NCBI RefSeq assembly: GCF_002982135.1
Contig: NZ_CP019981.1
Coordinates: forward strand, 1,240,001 to 1,304,000
DNA from: Pediococcus inopinatus
GTDB taxonomy: Bacteria; Bacillota; Bacilli; Lactobacillales; Lactobacillaceae
Reading direction: 5' to 3'
DNA: 64,000 nt
Numbering within the stretch: position 1 is the stretch's first letter; every line of letters begins with the position of its first letter. The notes beneath the pieces were generated by a model, which was not told where the DNA came from, made no database searches, and saw only the letters and a list, made by a program, of their open reading frames with translations. The position numbers and the translations under genes are program-made. This document shows, one piece after another, positions 6,693 to 16,249 of the stretch.

Positions 6693-9356
6693 CTACTCTG
6701 CGTTTTGGACTGTTTCCAGTCTTTCCTGAGTTGCTGCCAATTTAGATTGATAATCGGCTTGTTTTTGACGTTCGCTTTCAACAACGTCATCAGGAGCATT
6801 AGCAACAAAGCGTTCGTTGCTTAGTTTTTTGACAGAGCGGTTAACTTCGTTCATATACTTTTCGACTTCTTTTTGAAGACGAGCGGCCTCTTCTTTTAGA
6901 TCAACTAATTCTGCTAAAGGAATATAAACCTCAGCATCCGTAATCACAGCTGACATTGCTAACTTAGGAATGTCTAAATTAGCACCCACTTCAAACTTAG
7001 CTGGATGACAGAACCGTTCAATATAGTCCTGATTATTTTCAAATAAAGCCTTCAAATTAGCGTTATCGGTCTTTACAAGCAGATCTACAGAACTAGACAT
7101 TGGTGCATTTGCATCAGCGCGAATATTGCGGACCGCTTTGATTAGATCAATCAAATGCCCCATATCGTCTTCAGCTTTAGCATTACTCATTTCCTCATGC
7201 ACAGTTGGATAAGCAGCTGTCACAATTGATTTACCTTTGTGTGGCATTGCTTGCCAAAGTTCTTCGGTTACGAATGGCATAATTGGGTGCAAAAGTCGTA
7301 ACGTTTGATCTAAAATATAAGCCAAAATATTTCGTGTGTTTGCTTTGGCCGTTTCATCATCACCCGTCAAAACCTCTTTACTCATTTCGATATACCAATC
7401 ACAGAAATCATCCCAAATAAAGGTATAAAGGGCACGACCGGCTTCACCGAATTCATACGTATCAAAGAAATGCGTAACTTGTTGAACTGTAGTATTCAAA
7501 CGACTCAAAATCCACCTGTCAGTTAGGTTCCATTCTTTTTCATCAGGAAGGACAGGTTCAGTCATTTCACCCAGATTCATAATAACGTAACGGCTGGCAT
7601 TCCAAATTTTATTAATAAAGTTCCAGGCAGCATCCATCTTATCGTAACTAAACCGAATATCCTGTCCAGCTGTTGATCCCTGTGACAGGAACCAACGTAA
7701 GGCGTCTGCCCCGTATTTATCAATCACATCCATTGGATCAATTCCATTGCCCACCGATTTACTCATTTTACGACCTTGTTCATCACGAATCAGGCCATGC
7801 AATAAGACGTCCTTAAATGGTGCTTTTCCGGTAAACTCAAGACTTTGGAAAATCATTCTAGAAACCCAGAAGAAAATAATATCATAACCAGTTACTAGTG
7901 TACTTGTTGGGAAATAGCGTTTATAATCCGGTGCATCCTCATCTGGCCAACCCATCGTTGAAAATGGCCAAAGAGCACTAGAGAACCAAGTATCCAAGAC
8001 ATCGGAATCCTGTTCCCAATTTTCGATATCTTTAGGAGCTGTTTCACCAACGTAAGTTTCACCAGTCTCCTTGTTATACCACGCTGGAATCTGATGACCC
8101 CACCACAACTGACGAGAAATAACCCAGTCATGCGCATTTTCCATCCACTGCGTAAAGGTATGTTCAAACCGTTCTGGAACAAAGTTAATTTTTTGATCGG
8201 ATTTTTGGTTATCCAAAGCTAATTTGGATAAATCTTTCATTTTAACGAACCATTGCGTAGATAAACGAGCTTCAACTTGCACACCAGTCCGTTCTGAATG
8301 GCCAACACTATGCACAATTGGATCAATCGATATTAAATAACCTTGATCATCTAAATCTTTCACCATTGCTTTACGTGCAGTAAAACGATCCATCCCTTCG
8401 TACTTACCGGCGTTACTATTCATTGTAGCGTCTTCATTCATTGTATTAATTCGTGCCAAGTCATGACGATTACCGACATTAAAATCGTTAGGGTCATGAG
8501 CAGGCGTAATTTTTACCATTCCAGTTCCAAATTCTGGATCTACATATTGGTCAGCAATAATGGGAATATGACGCCCTTGCAAAGGCAAAACGAGCTCTTT
8601 ACCAACAAGATCTTTATAACGTTCGTCACTCGGATGAACCGCAACAGCCGTATCACCCATCATGGTTTCGGGCCGAGTAGTCGCAATTTCGATGTAATGT
8701 TTGCCATTGAATGTATCATCAGGATTAACAAATGGATATTTTACATGATAAAAAGCACCCTTGTCATCCTTATGAATAACCTCAATATCAGAAAGGGCTG
8801 TTCTAGCTTGTGGATCCCAGTTGATAATATACTCACCACGATAAATCAGGCCTTTATTATACAAAGTAACAAAAACTTTGCGAACTGCTTTAGAGAGCCC
8901 TTCATCAAGGGTAAAGCGTTCACGCGCATAGTCTAGGGACAGACCCATTTTTGCCCACTGCTTATGAATAACATCAGCATATTCATCTTTCCATTCCCAT
9001 ACTTGTTTAATGAACTTTTCACGACCTAAATCGTACCGAGTAATCCCTTGTTCTCGCAATTTAGCTTCAACTTTAGCCTGTGTGGCAATTCCGGCGTGAT
9101 CCATTCCGGGCATCCATAAAGTATCATATCCTTGCATCCGTTTTTGCCGAATTAACATGTCTTGTAAAGTTGTATCCCAAGCATGGCCCAGATGCAATTT
9201 TCCTGTCACATTTGGCGGTGGAATAACAATTGAATATGGTTTAGCTTTTTTATCGCCGCTTGGCTTAAACAGTCCTTGGTCTAACCATTGTTGGTACTTT
9301 CCCTGCTCAACAGCCTTGGGATCATACTTAGTTGACATTTCTTTTTTTTCTGTCAT
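6693..9356 (-). CDS. valS: Valyl-tRNA synthetase
   Basis: Class I aminoacyl-tRNA synthetase charging tRNA-Val. The HIGH-type motif HLGH is at about residues 46-49 ([14 protein letters not shown]), the editing domain occupies the middle third, KMSKS is visible in [10 protein letters not shown] near 520-530, and a C-terminal coiled coil characteristic of ValRS closes the 887-residue chain. The ATG at 9356 has AAAGGA seven bases upstream. A T-box leader precedes it, so expression should rise when tRNA-Val is uncharged. Confidence 0.98.
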   Translation of the reverse strand: MTEKKEMSTKYDPKAVEQGKYQQWLDQGLFKPSGDKKAKPYSIVIPPPNVTGKLHLGHAWDTTLQDMLIRQKRMQGYDTLWMPGMDHAGIATQAKVEAKLREQGITRYDLGREKFIKQVWEWKDEYADVIHKQWAKMGLSLDYARERFTLDEGLSKAVRKVFVTLYNKGLIYRGEYIINWDPQARTALSDIEVIHKDDKGAFYHVKYPFVNPDDTFNGKHYIEIATTRPETMMGDTAVAVHPSDERYKDLVGKELVLPLQGRHIPIIADQYVDPEFGTGMVKITPAHDPNDFNVGNRHDLARINTMNEDATMNSNAGKYEGMDRFTARKAMVKDLDDQGYLISIDPIVHSVGHSERTGVQVEARLSTQWFVKMKDLSKLALDNQKSDQKINFVPERFEHTFTQWMENAHDWVISRQLWWGHQIPAWYNKETGETYVGETAPKDIENWEQDSDVLDTWFSSALWPFSTMGWPDEDAPDYKRYFPTSTLVTGYDIIFFWVSRMIFQSLEFTGKAPFKDVLLHGLIRDEQGRKMSKSVGNGIDPMDVIDKYGADALRWFLSQGSTAGQDIRFSYDKMDAAWNFINKIWNASRYVIMNLGEMTEPVLPDEKEWNLTDRWILSRLNTTVQQVTHFFDTYEFGEAGRALYTFIWDDFCDWYIEMSKEVLTGDDETAKANTRNILAYILDQTLRLLHPIMPFVTEELWQAMPHKGKSIVTAAYPTVHEEMSNAKAEDDMGHLIDLIKAVRNIRADANAPMSSSVDLLVKTDNANLKALFENNQDYIERFCHPAKFEVGANLDIPKLAMSAVITDAEVYIPLAELVDLKEEAARLQKEVEKYMNEVNRSVKKLSNERFVANAPDDVVESERQKQADYQSKLAATQERLETVQNAE

Positions 9357-9373
9357 TGTATCGTCCTTTCTAC

Positions 9374-9600
9374 ACAAAAAAACATACCCATCCTTAACAA
9401 AAGGACGAATATGTTTCGCGGTACCACCTAATTTGGGTATTTAACCCCACTCAGTTTTTTCTTAACGGAATTAAAAAATTTCCGGCTACTCTTACTAACT
9501 ATTTCAGAGTAGCAGCTCACAATCTACAAGGTCTCTCGTTGAAAACTCTCAGCTTACATTTTCTCTCTGTTTTAACTCAAGATTCCCCTATTGTTCTTTG
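9374..9600 (-). promoter_or_regulatory. T-box leader of valS
   Basis: On the minus strand the leader opens with AGAGAG near 9565, has TCCGTTA after the Stem I region, the T-box sequence AGGTGGTACCGCG (about 9417-9429) and a terminator ACATATTCGTCCTT/AAGGATGGGTATGT with a T-run (about 9376-9414). Its tRNA should be tRNA-Val from the gene it controls; the specifier was not placed by folding. Confidence 0.9.
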
Positions 9601-9611
9601 CCTGTATAAGC

Positions 9612-9640
9612 ATTTTAGCCAATAATTACGAATTAGTCAA
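9612..9640 (-). promoter_or_regulatory. Promoter of the valS T-box transcript
   Basis: A -35 TTGACT (9640-9635) and -10 TAAAAT (9617-9612) are separated by 17 bases on the minus strand. The -35 box contains the last codon and stop of tpx (GAC TAA), so the valS promoter is built into the end of the upstream gene. Confidence 0.7.
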
Positions 9641-10139
9641 CGTCGGTCGCATATTTTTTCACAACTTCTAAAGCTTCAATATAATTTGGTTCGTCATGAA
9701 TTTCTGGCACAATTTGACGATACACAATTTTACCTTCAGCATCAATTATGAAAATTGATCGTGCTAAGAAGCCATCATTTGGAATATAAAGATTCATCTC
9801 ATAGCCTAAAGACAACTCTTCATCCGATAAAACTTCCAAATTTTGAACGCCTTCAGCTGCACACCATGCTTTTTGTTCAGCAATTGAATTATTTGAAACC
9901 GTCACAAAACGAACGGATGGATAATGATCTGCTTGCTGATTGAATTTTTTGGTTTCAATTTTGCAAACGCGGGTATTTAAATCCGGAACTGTACTAATTA
10001 ATGTTGGTTTACCGATGAAATCTTTAGTCTTAATTTTTTGATTTTCACCGTTAAATAATTTGAACTTAGGTAATGGTTCACCAACTTCAGGAGGATTACC
10101 AACAAGGGCAACCTTTTCTCCGCCATTTAAAACATCCAC
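9633..10139 (-). CDS. tpx: Thiol peroxidase (Tpx, atypical 2-Cys peroxiredoxin)
   Basis: Reduces hydroperoxides with thioredoxin as electron donor in the cytoplasm. The peroxidatic cysteine is C59 in LNTRVCKIETKKF and the resolving cysteine C93 in AWCAAEG, the Tpx-class spacing. The family N-terminus (M-x-V-x-x-x-G-x-x-V-x-L-V-G) fits a GTG start at 10139, eight bases after GAGGAG; the ATG at 10145 lies only two bases from that site, so I prefer GTG. Length 168 is normal. It is likely monocistronic. Confidence 0.93.
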   Translation of the reverse strand: MDVLNGGEKVALVGNPPEVGEPLPKFKLFNGENQKIKTKDFIGKPTLISTVPDLNTRVCKIETKKFNQQADHYPSVRFVTVSNNSIAEQKAWCAAEGVQNLEVLSDEELSLGYEMNLYIPNDGFLARSIFIIDAEGKIVYRQIVPEIHDEPNYIEALEVVKKYATDVD

Positions 10140-10233
10140 ACTCATCACTCCTCAAATTTCGTAAATTGACTATCAAAAGATTAAGTTAAACATAACCCAT
10201 TCGAGAAAAACAATCAATCAAAAAAAGCTAATT

Positions 10234-11451
10234 TTAAAGCAATTCTGCAAAAACATCTTCATTCTTGTTTAAGAAGTTTTGATCTGGCTTAATTTCACTT
10301 ACTTGAATTCCATCAAGAGCCTCTTGCATTAAGGCATCAACATCAATTCGCTTTTCATAATAACGAGTCCGCTCAGTATCTGGTCTTGTTTTTGGTGCTG
10401 GTGGTGCAAAAATTGTACAACAATCTTCAAATGGCAAAATCGATAAATCATAAGTACCAATCTCTTTTGCTTGTTTAATAATTTCAGTTTTGTCTAAAGA
10501 GACCACTGGGCGCAAAATTGGCATATTGGTCACATCATTTATGGCTTCCATACTCTCCATTGTCTGGGAAGCAACTTGGCCTAATGATTCCCCATTAAAA
10601 ATTGCCTTTCCCCCACGCTTCTTCGCAATTGCCACAGCAATTCTCAACATCATCCGGCGTTGAACGGTCATCAAGTAACCCTCTGGCACTTTTTCTTTAA
10701 TTTCTTCTTGAATTTTTGTAAATGGTACCTGAATGAATTGTAAGCTTCCTGAATAAGCAGCTAATTTGGAGGTTAACTCCTTGGCCTTGGCCAGTGCTTG
10801 TTCACTTGTGTATGGCGGACTAAAGAAATGAACCATTTCCATATCCACACCACGTTTCATCCCCAGATAGCTAGCAACTGGAGAATCAATCCCGCCAGAC
10901 AGCATCATCATTCCTTTGCCTGCGGTTCCAACTGGCAATCCACCAGCACCTTGAATCGTCTCACTAGAAAGAAACACACCGTTATTTCTCACTTCGACTC
11001 GTAAAATCAAGTCTGGTTGATGCATTTTAACTATTCCTTTGGGAAAATGGTCTAACACAAATCCTCCTAAATCATCATTAAGCGTATTTGTGTCCATTTC
11101 GAAATTATGATCTGAACGGCGTGTATTAATTTTAAACGTCATCCCAGGTTTTAACTGTTCATTCATCATTTCCAACACGCCATTATGAATGGCCTCAAGG
11201 TTTCGCTCTACTTTGAGGGCTGGAGAAAAATTTTGAATTCCAAAAACTTGTTTTAAACGTTCAATAACGGCTGCTGAATCTTCACCATTTAAGGTAACGT
11301 GCGTACGATCACGCTTAGGATAAATTTCAAGATTCGGAAAGTTATGAAGGCTCTTGCGGATATTTCCACCCAAGCGGCTAACAAAATCTTTTTGATTTTT
11401 CCCCTTTGTGGACAGTTCGCCGTAACGAACCATGATTTCTGAATACTGCAT
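10234..11451 (-). CDS. thiI: tRNA 4-thiouridine synthase ThiI
   Basis: Adenylates U8 of tRNA and inserts sulfur; in many bacteria it also serves thiazole synthesis. A ferredoxin-like plus THUMP region covers the first 170 residues, followed by a PP-loop with [17 protein letters not shown] near 185-201. The protein ends near 405, so the C-terminal rhodanese domain of the E. coli enzyme is missing, as in many Firmicutes. Sulfur should come from the cysteine desulfurase encoded just upstream. The ribosome site AAAGGAG lies 11 bases before the ATG, at the edge of the tandem repeat. Confidence 0.95.
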   Translation of the reverse strand: MQYSEIMVRYGELSTKGKNQKDFVSRLGGNIRKSLHNFPNLEIYPKRDRTHVTLNGEDSAAVIERLKQVFGIQNFSPALKVERNLEAIHNGVLEMMNEQLKPGMTFKINTRRSDHNFEMDTNTLNDDLGGFVLDHFPKGIVKMHQPDLILRVEVRNNGVFLSSETIQGAGGLPVGTAGKGMMMLSGGIDSPVASYLGMKRGVDMEMVHFFSPPYTSEQALAKAKELTSKLAAYSGSLQFIQVPFTKIQEEIKEKVPEGYLMTVQRRMMLRIAVAIAKKRGGKAIFNGESLGQVASQTMESMEAINDVTNMPILRPVVSLDKTEIIKQAKEIGTYDLSILPFEDCCTIFAPPAPKTRPDTERTRYYEKRIDVDALMQEALDGIQVSEIKPDQNFLNKNEDVFAELL

Positions 11452-11461
11452 ATTGTGAGTA

Positions 11462-11672
11462 GCTCCTTTTCAATTTCATCAATGATTATTTTGCTCTCGC
11501 AAAATCCTATCTTCAACACGGATGTCCATCCGATCTACGCCATTATCATGGCTTGTCGGACTGGCTCCTTTTCAATTTCAACGGCTATTTTGCTCTCGCA
11601 AAATCCTATTTTCAACACGGATGTCCATCCGATCTACGCCATTACCATGGCTTGTCGGACTGGCCCTTTTCA
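11462..11672. repeat. Tandem duplication of a ~100-bp structured unit
   Basis: Two copies, 11462-11563 and 11564-11662, differ by a few substitutions and a 3-base length change, and a short third start (11663-11672) follows. On the minus strand each copy contains GCCAT/ATGGC nested in TCCGA/TCGGA, then GGATG/CATCC, then ATTTTGC-GAGA-GCAAAAT, a perfect 7-bp stem with a GNRA tetraloop (11488-11505 and 11587-11604). Each copy begins (minus) with a Shine-Dalgarno-like AAAAGG. It fills the gap between the desulfurase stop and thiI. Confidence 0.85.
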
Positions 11673-11673
11673 T
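11578..11673 (-). CDS. Possible 31-codon ORF inside the tandem repeat
   Basis: An ATG five bases after the desulfurase stop, with AAGGG nine bases upstream, opens a 31-codon frame ending in TGA. It spells a basic peptide with the segment GVDRMDIRVENRILREQNSR. The second repeat copy keeps 14 of the last 16 codons (MDIRVEDRILREQN) before its own TGA but has no start codon at the equivalent place. The frame may be a leader peptide, or chance coding in a structured repeat. No known family is recognised. Confidence 0.25.
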   Translation of the reverse strand: MKRASPTSHGNGVDRMDIRVENRILREQNSR

Positions 11674-11678
11674 TCCTA

Positions 11679-12830
11679 TTAACCCTTATTCAGCTTCGAA
11701 AACTCTGCATACAATTTATCAAATACTCGATTAAATTCCTGAGCCTCTACCACCGTATTATCAGCATCCAAACTTACTCGAATTGCACTTGTGGCAATAT
11801 CTTCAGGTGTTTTCATTGCAGCGAGTGTGCTAGATTCAACCTGTTTTTTGGAAGAACAAGCACTCGTTGTTGAAATGAAAATATTGTTTTTTTCGAACGC
11901 ATGCACAACTGTTTCGCCCCGAACTCCTTTAATTGCAAAACAAAGAATATGAGGTGCAAAACCGTCATTTCGATGACTAAACATTGTGACGTTTTCAAAT
12001 TTGCTCACATGATCATAAATTGCTTCTTTAACCGTTTGTTGCTGTTGAACATTTTTCTTCTCATCTTGGAGAAGGAGGCGCAATGCTTTTGCCATTCCAG
12101 CAATAGCAGGCAAGTTTTCTGTGCCACTCCGTTGATTCTTTTCCTGACCACCACCGGTCATTAATGGCGCTATGCGACGGCCTTCACGTGCGTAAATAAA
12201 ACCAATTCCCCGTGGCGCATGAAATTTATGTCCTGAAAAGGTAATAAAATCAACCCGATCATTAAAAATCTGAGATTGAAGCCCTTTTCCGATACCTTGC
12301 ACAGCATCAATATGAAAATGAATCTTTGGATATTTTTTTAAGACTTCCGCCGCTTCTTGAATTGGTTGCAAAGTTCCTATTTCGTTATTCACAGCCATGA
12401 TTGAAACCAGGATTGTATCCGGTCTAATGGCATCCTTTAAATCTTGAATAGAAATACGGCCCTCTTTGTCCACGGGTAAATAAGTAATCTCGTAGCCTAA
12501 CTGTTTAAGCTGTTCCATACTGTTAGTAATTGCAGGATGTTCAACTGCCGTCGTAATCAGGTGCTTACCAAAAGCACGTTTTTCAATAGCAGTTCCCTTC
12601 ACTACCCAGTTGTCTCCTTCTGTGCCGCCACTTGTAAAAAATATCTCGTGCGGTTTAACATTTAAGAGATCAGCAATTTGTTTTCGTGACTGTTCTAGCA
12701 AATTAAATGCAAGTTCACCCATATTGTGTAAACTTGAAGGGTTCCCCCATATTTTTTCACTCACAGTTTGGTAAGTCTGTAAAACTTCAGGAGCAACTTT
12801 AGTTGTTGCACTATTATCAAAATAAATCAT
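11679..12830 (-). CDS. Cysteine desulfurase (NifS/IscS family)
   Basis: PLP enzyme that moves sulfur from cysteine to a protein cysteine. The PLP lysine lies in FSGHKFHAPRG near residues 198-208 and the sulfur-accepting cysteine in the loop TSACSSKKQ near 322-330. It resembles the dedicated partner of ThiI (NifZ/YrvO type) and sits directly before thiI, so tRNA 4-thiouridine synthesis is its likely job. The ATG at 12830 (MIYFDNSATTK) has GGGAG seven bases upstream. Length 383 is typical. Confidence 0.93.
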   Translation of the reverse strand: MIYFDNSATTKVAPEVLQTYQTVSEKIWGNPSSLHNMGELAFNLLEQSRKQIADLLNVKPHEIFFTSGGTEGDNWVVKGTAIEKRAFGKHLITTAVEHPAITNSMEQLKQLGYEITYLPVDKEGRISIQDLKDAIRPDTILVSIMAVNNEIGTLQPIQEAAEVLKKYPKIHFHIDAVQGIGKGLQSQIFNDRVDFITFSGHKFHAPRGIGFIYAREGRRIAPLMTGGGQEKNQRSGTENLPAIAGMAKALRLLLQDEKKNVQQQQTVKEAIYDHVSKFENVTMFSHRNDGFAPHILCFAIKGVRGETVVHAFEKNNIFISTTSACSSKKQVESSTLAAMKTPEDIATSAIRVSLDADNTVVEAQEFNRVFDKLYAEFSKLNKG

Positions 12831-12985
12831 TCTATTTCTCCCACTATTATTGAGCTTGATGCCCGTCAAAACCATTTCTAATTATAACAATCCATTCAGT
12901 GTTGAACAAGATCATTACAACGACCTTATCTATGATACTCAATAACTGGCTTAAACACAAAAAATTCGTATATAACCAACTTAAA

Positions 12986-13036
12986 ACAAAAAAAACGGTA
13001 ATGAGAATTAAATCTGATTCTCATTACCGTTTTTAT
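12986..13036 (-). terminator. Terminator downstream of ezrA
   Basis: A 14-bp perfect stem ACGGTAATGAGAAT/ATTCTCATTACCGT with T-runs on both strands lies just past the ezrA stop. It separates ezrA from the desulfurase-thiI operon. Confidence 0.9.
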
Positions 13037-13048
13037 TTTTATTTATTC

Positions 13049-14758
13049 CTAAAACTGGGTACTCTTTTGATTTTGATAACTCTCAGTTAATTTTTCTACC
13101 ATGCCAGGTTCAACAGCTTCTAATGCCCGACTAATCACACTCAAGCTCTGGGCATAATCATGATCCTCATCAAATAACTTTTGGGCCCGCGTACTGGCAT
13201 TATCAACGGCTTCATTACTGTGACGATAACGATTCGTGTACTGAATAATCTGTTCGCTCAAGGCCGCATTGTCTGTAAGTTCTGTCGTCTTCTTTGCTAA
13301 TGACTGCATATCCTTATCAATCATACCTAGTTGCTGATCAATTTGTTTCATATCAATCTTAACTTGATTCATACTTGACGAAAGCTTTTCAATTTCATCA
13401 CTAACAACAAAAAAGTAATCCATGTAGCTTGGTGAAATTCCAGGCAAATTAAGGTTTTCAATATGTCGCTTTATTTCATGGATCTCTAGGTCAAACTGAC
13501 GTAATGTTCTTCTAGCATCTTTTTCTTCTTCGATTAATTTTTGAATACTGTCATTAATCGCTGTTTGTTTGGATTCAATATCATCTAACTGATCATTTTC
13601 TTCATGCATTCTTTGAAGAATTTCTGAATAAATAACAGGCTGATTCGTAATTGCTTCCGCATCCTGATCATGTTCGTTACGAATATCTTGTAACTGCGTT
13701 TCGAGATCATGTGCTTGATCATCTTCGCTACCATTTAAAACGTAGCTTTGGCTTAGACGATCGATTTCAATTAGTAAGGTATGACTTTGCTTTTCAGCAT
13801 GTTCAATATATTCAGCAATTTTTTGAAAGCCACTGTCAACATCGGTACGTGCATCGATTTCAGTCTGCATAACATCATAAAGATTATCAATTCGATTGGA
13901 AATAGTTTCGTTATTGCCTTTTACGGCATCCAAACGTAAATTGCCAAGTGTGTCCAGGTTTTCAGCAATCTTTTGAGAAATGTCATCTATATCATCAGGG
14001 ATTTTTTCATCAGAGAACGCATAATTATGGTTAATTAGCTGGGTATACGCATTTTTGATTTCGTCCAACTGACCAGGAAAGTTCTCATTTAATTGAATGT
14101 ATAGATCTGGAATTGCGGTTAATTCACTCTCTAAATTCTTTGTATTACTTTGTAATTGTTGTAACTGTCCTTCAGCTTTTTTATGATCGCCACTTTCAAC
14201 AGTTTGCGCAAAATTTTCAAAAGCACTTTCCAAACGTTGCAAGTTATCATTTAACATATCAATGCTTGGTCCATAGGTCATATTTTTGGCTAAAAGTGTC
14301 TTTCTTAATTCTTGATACTTGTGACGTAAGACTTTCACTTCATTTTGTTGGTCTTCACTCTCCTGCTTGATTTGATCCAAAGCAGCCTGAATTCGATCTG
14401 ATTCAGATTGAATAACTTGAATAGCATCTTTAACTCCCGCAACATCAGAGCGCGCATCAAAGATCTTCATGTCATTCACATTTTGTTGTCCAGTTTCAGC
14501 TAACTCATCAATTTCAGGAAACTTGTTATTCTTGACGTTACGATAATCATCTTGCAGATTTTGGTATTCTTCTAAGGAAGAACCCGCCAAATTTAAGTTG
14601 CCAACTTCATCAAGATCACTTGCAACGGGTAAATCCATTAAATCATTTTTCTTATTTAAAAGATCCGTGATTTGTTTTAATAAATATCGCTGATAGAGAA
14701 CAATTCCTACATATATAAGAATTGCGACCACGATTATACCAATTAATACACCCAACAT
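13049..14758 (-). CDS. ezrA: Septation ring formation regulator EzrA
   Basis: Negative regulator of FtsZ ring assembly that also links the ring to wall synthesis. An N-terminal membrane helix (residues 2-22, LGVLIGIIVVAILIYVGIV) is followed by about 540 residues of spectrin-like coiled coil rich in Q, D, E and L. Length 569 matches the family. The start gives the expected N-out topology. With minCD missing from its usual place, EzrA is one visible FtsZ regulator in the window. Confidence 0.95.
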   Translation of the reverse strand: MLGVLIGIIVVAILIYVGIVLYQRYLLKQITDLLNKKNDLMDLPVASDLDEVGNLNLAGSSLEEYQNLQDDYRNVKNNKFPEIDELAETGQQNVNDMKIFDARSDVAGVKDAIQVIQSESDRIQAALDQIKQESEDQQNEVKVLRHKYQELRKTLLAKNMTYGPSIDMLNDNLQRLESAFENFAQTVESGDHKKAEGQLQQLQSNTKNLESELTAIPDLYIQLNENFPGQLDEIKNAYTQLINHNYAFSDEKIPDDIDDISQKIAENLDTLGNLRLDAVKGNNETISNRIDNLYDVMQTEIDARTDVDSGFQKIAEYIEHAEKQSHTLLIEIDRLSQSYVLNGSEDDQAHDLETQLQDIRNEHDQDAEAITNQPVIYSEILQRMHEENDQLDDIESKQTAINDSIQKLIEEEKDARRTLRQFDLEIHEIKRHIENLNLPGISPSYMDYFFVVSDEIEKLSSSMNQVKIDMKQIDQQLGMIDKDMQSLAKKTTELTDNAALSEQIIQYTNRYRHSNEAVDNASTRAQKLFDEDHDYAQSLSVISRALEAVEPGMVEKLTESYQNQKSTQF

Positions 14759-14919
14759 GAGAACCCCATCCTTTTACGTCATTTTTCATTTAAAAATGAA
14801 TTTTGTTGCTTTCTTGTTTTTTTCAATATAAAATAAGACCCAAGTTAAATTATAGCATAGGATTTCGCTGTTTCACTATGTGATTTTTATATTTCTAGTT
14901 CAATATGGAGGAATTTCTC

Positions 14920-15390
14920 ATGACACAAAAAACACTTTCGTTAATGAATCAACAGTTAGACGCTCTTTTATATGGTGAAACTAATTTAATCGCTAACATG
15001 TCCAACGCGACCGCCCTCTTAAAATCTAGTTACTCAGATATTAATTGGGCCGGATTTTATCAATATGATAAATCAGCTGATGAGTTAGTCCTCGGACCCT
15101 TCCAAGGAAACGTAGCCTGCATGCACATTGCCAATGGTAGTGGTGTATGTGGGACAGCCATCTCAACTGAAGAAGTTCAACGCGTAGCTAACGTCCATGA
15201 ATTCGCTGGTCACATTGCCTGCGACAGCGCTAGCAACTCTGAAATTGTCATTCCATTGATCAAAGATGGTAAGAAAATTGGCGTTTTAGATATTGACTCC
15301 CAATCTTTGGACCGTTTTTCGGCTGATAATCAAGAAGAATTAGAAAGTTTTGCTGCTGTCTTCTTGTCTCACGTTGACATGCCTGCTTAA
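14920..15390 (+). CDS. Free methionine-(R)-sulfoxide reductase (GAF domain)
   Basis: Reduces free L-methionine-(R)-S-oxide. It is a single GAF domain of 156 residues with cysteines C67, C77 and C101, whose spacing (10 and 24) equals that of the catalytic set in E. coli fRMsr, and the segment GVCGTA. The ATG at 14920 has GGAGG eight bases upstream; a longer frame from 14905 overlaps it. The gene precedes rpsD, a conserved Firmicutes arrangement, but rpsD has its own promoter and leader. Confidence 0.92.
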   Translation: MTQKTLSLMNQQLDALLYGETNLIANMSNATALLKSSYSDINWAGFYQYDKSADELVLGPFQGNVACMHIANGSGVCGTAISTEEVQRVANVHEFAGHIACDSASNSEIVIPLIKDGKKIGVLDIDSQSLDRFSADNQEELESFAAVFLSHVDMPA

Positions 15391-15391
15391 C

Positions 15392-15419
15392 TTGTTGTAA
15401 ACTGTTCATTGTGTAAAAT
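15392..15419 (+). promoter_or_regulatory. Promoter of rpsD
   Basis: TTGTTG (15392-15397) and TAAAAT (15414-15419) are spaced by 16 bases just after the reductase stop codon. Transcription would begin near 15426, at the start of the structured leader. Confidence 0.55.
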
Positions 15420-15420
15420 A

Positions 15421-15565
15421 ATGCAGCGGCGAGTGGTAAGCTCGTCAACAGACTGGTGCCATTTATTTGGTTCAATTAGTAACCTGCGGCTGCAAAGGTG
15501 AGAATTGCAAAACAGTCTGCACGAATACTAAACTCGCAATCGGATTATTTTACTCCAACAAAAAT
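15421..15565 (+). promoter_or_regulatory. rpsD leader RNA (S4 autoregulatory, probable pseudoknot)
   Basis: TGCAGC (15422-15427) pairs with GCTGCA (15489-15494). Inside this pair lies CAGACTG (15449-15455), which is complementary to CAGTCTG (15513-15519) outside it, so the two helices interlock as a pseudoknot. A local CGAG/CTCG hairpin (15430-15444) is also present. Ribosomal protein S4 represses its own translation through such leaders in Firmicutes; that this one does is inferred. Confidence 0.7.
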
Positions 15566-15582
15566 ATTGGAGGATATACTTT

Positions 15583-16191
15583 ATGTCTCGTTATACAGGT
15601 CCAAGTTGGAAAATTTCTCGCCGCTTAGGTATTTCTTTAAGTGGTACTGGTAAAGAATTAGCTCGTCGCCCATATGCACCTGGTGATCACGGCCAAAACA
15701 ATCGTCGTAACATTTCAGAGTATGGTCAACAACTTCACGAAAAACAAAAGTTGCGTATGATGTACGGTTTAACTGAACGTCAATTCTCAAACTTATTCAA
15801 ACGTGCTGGTAAGATCAATGAAGGTAAACATGGTGTTAACTTCATGATTATGCTCGAACGTCGTCTTGATAACGTTGTTTATCGTTTAGGTTTGGCTACA
15901 ACTCGTCGTCAAGCACGTCAGTTAGTTAACCATGGTCATATCACGGTTGATGGCAAACGTGTTGACATCCCTTCTTATGAAGTTGAAGTTGGACAAGTTG
16001 TTAGTGTTCGTGAAAAATCAAAAGATTTGAAGATTATTGGCGAAGCTGTTGAAGCTGTTGTTGGTCGTCCTCAATTCGTTCAATTTGATGCTGATAAGTT
16101 GGAAGGTTCATTAACTCGTCTCCCAGAACGTGACGAATTAGAAGCTGATATCGACGAATCATTAATCGTTGAATACTACAACAAACTTTAA
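15583..16191 (+). CDS. rpsD: 30S ribosomal protein S4
   Basis: Primary 16S rRNA binding protein of the small subunit and usual autoregulator of its own mRNA. The N-terminus [15 protein letters not shown] and the S4 RNA-binding domain near residues 92-155 ([20 protein letters not shown]) are canonical; length 202 is typical. The four zinc cysteines found in some S4 proteins are absent (C-minus form). GGAGG lies nine bases before the ATG. Confidence 0.99.
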   Translation: MSRYTGPSWKISRRLGISLSGTGKELARRPYAPGDHGQNNRRNISEYGQQLHEKQKLRMMYGLTERQFSNLFKRAGKINEGKHGVNFMIMLERRLDNVVYRLGLATTRRQARQLVNHGHITVDGKRVDIPSYEVEVGQVVSVREKSKDLKIIGEAVEAVVGRPQFVQFDADKLEGSLTRLPERDELEADIDESLIVEYYNKL

Positions 16192-16211
16192 TTTTTCAAT
16201 TATGGTTTGTT

Positions 16212-16249
16212 TAAAAAAAGCATTCGGAATTTTTCCGAACGCTTTTTTA
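16212..16249. terminator. Bidirectional terminator between rpsD and the DUF1054 gene
   Basis: AAAAGC-TTCGGAA/TTCCGAA-GCTTTTTT forms a stem with T-runs on both strands, serving the two convergent genes; the T-run reaches the stop of the DUF1054 gene. Confidence 0.85.

Noticed and set aside
8463..8936. 157-codon plus-strand frame inside valS
   Set aside because: It is antisense to a conserved part of valS, lacks a ribosome site and its translation resembles no protein.
11462..11672. Tandem repeat as a CRISPR array
   Set aside because: Two long adjacent units without spacers and no cas genes.
11455..11682. 75-codon plus-strand frame through both tandem repeat copies
   Set aside because: It stays open only because the repeat unit is duplicated; no ribosome site, and it overlaps convergent genes on the other strand.
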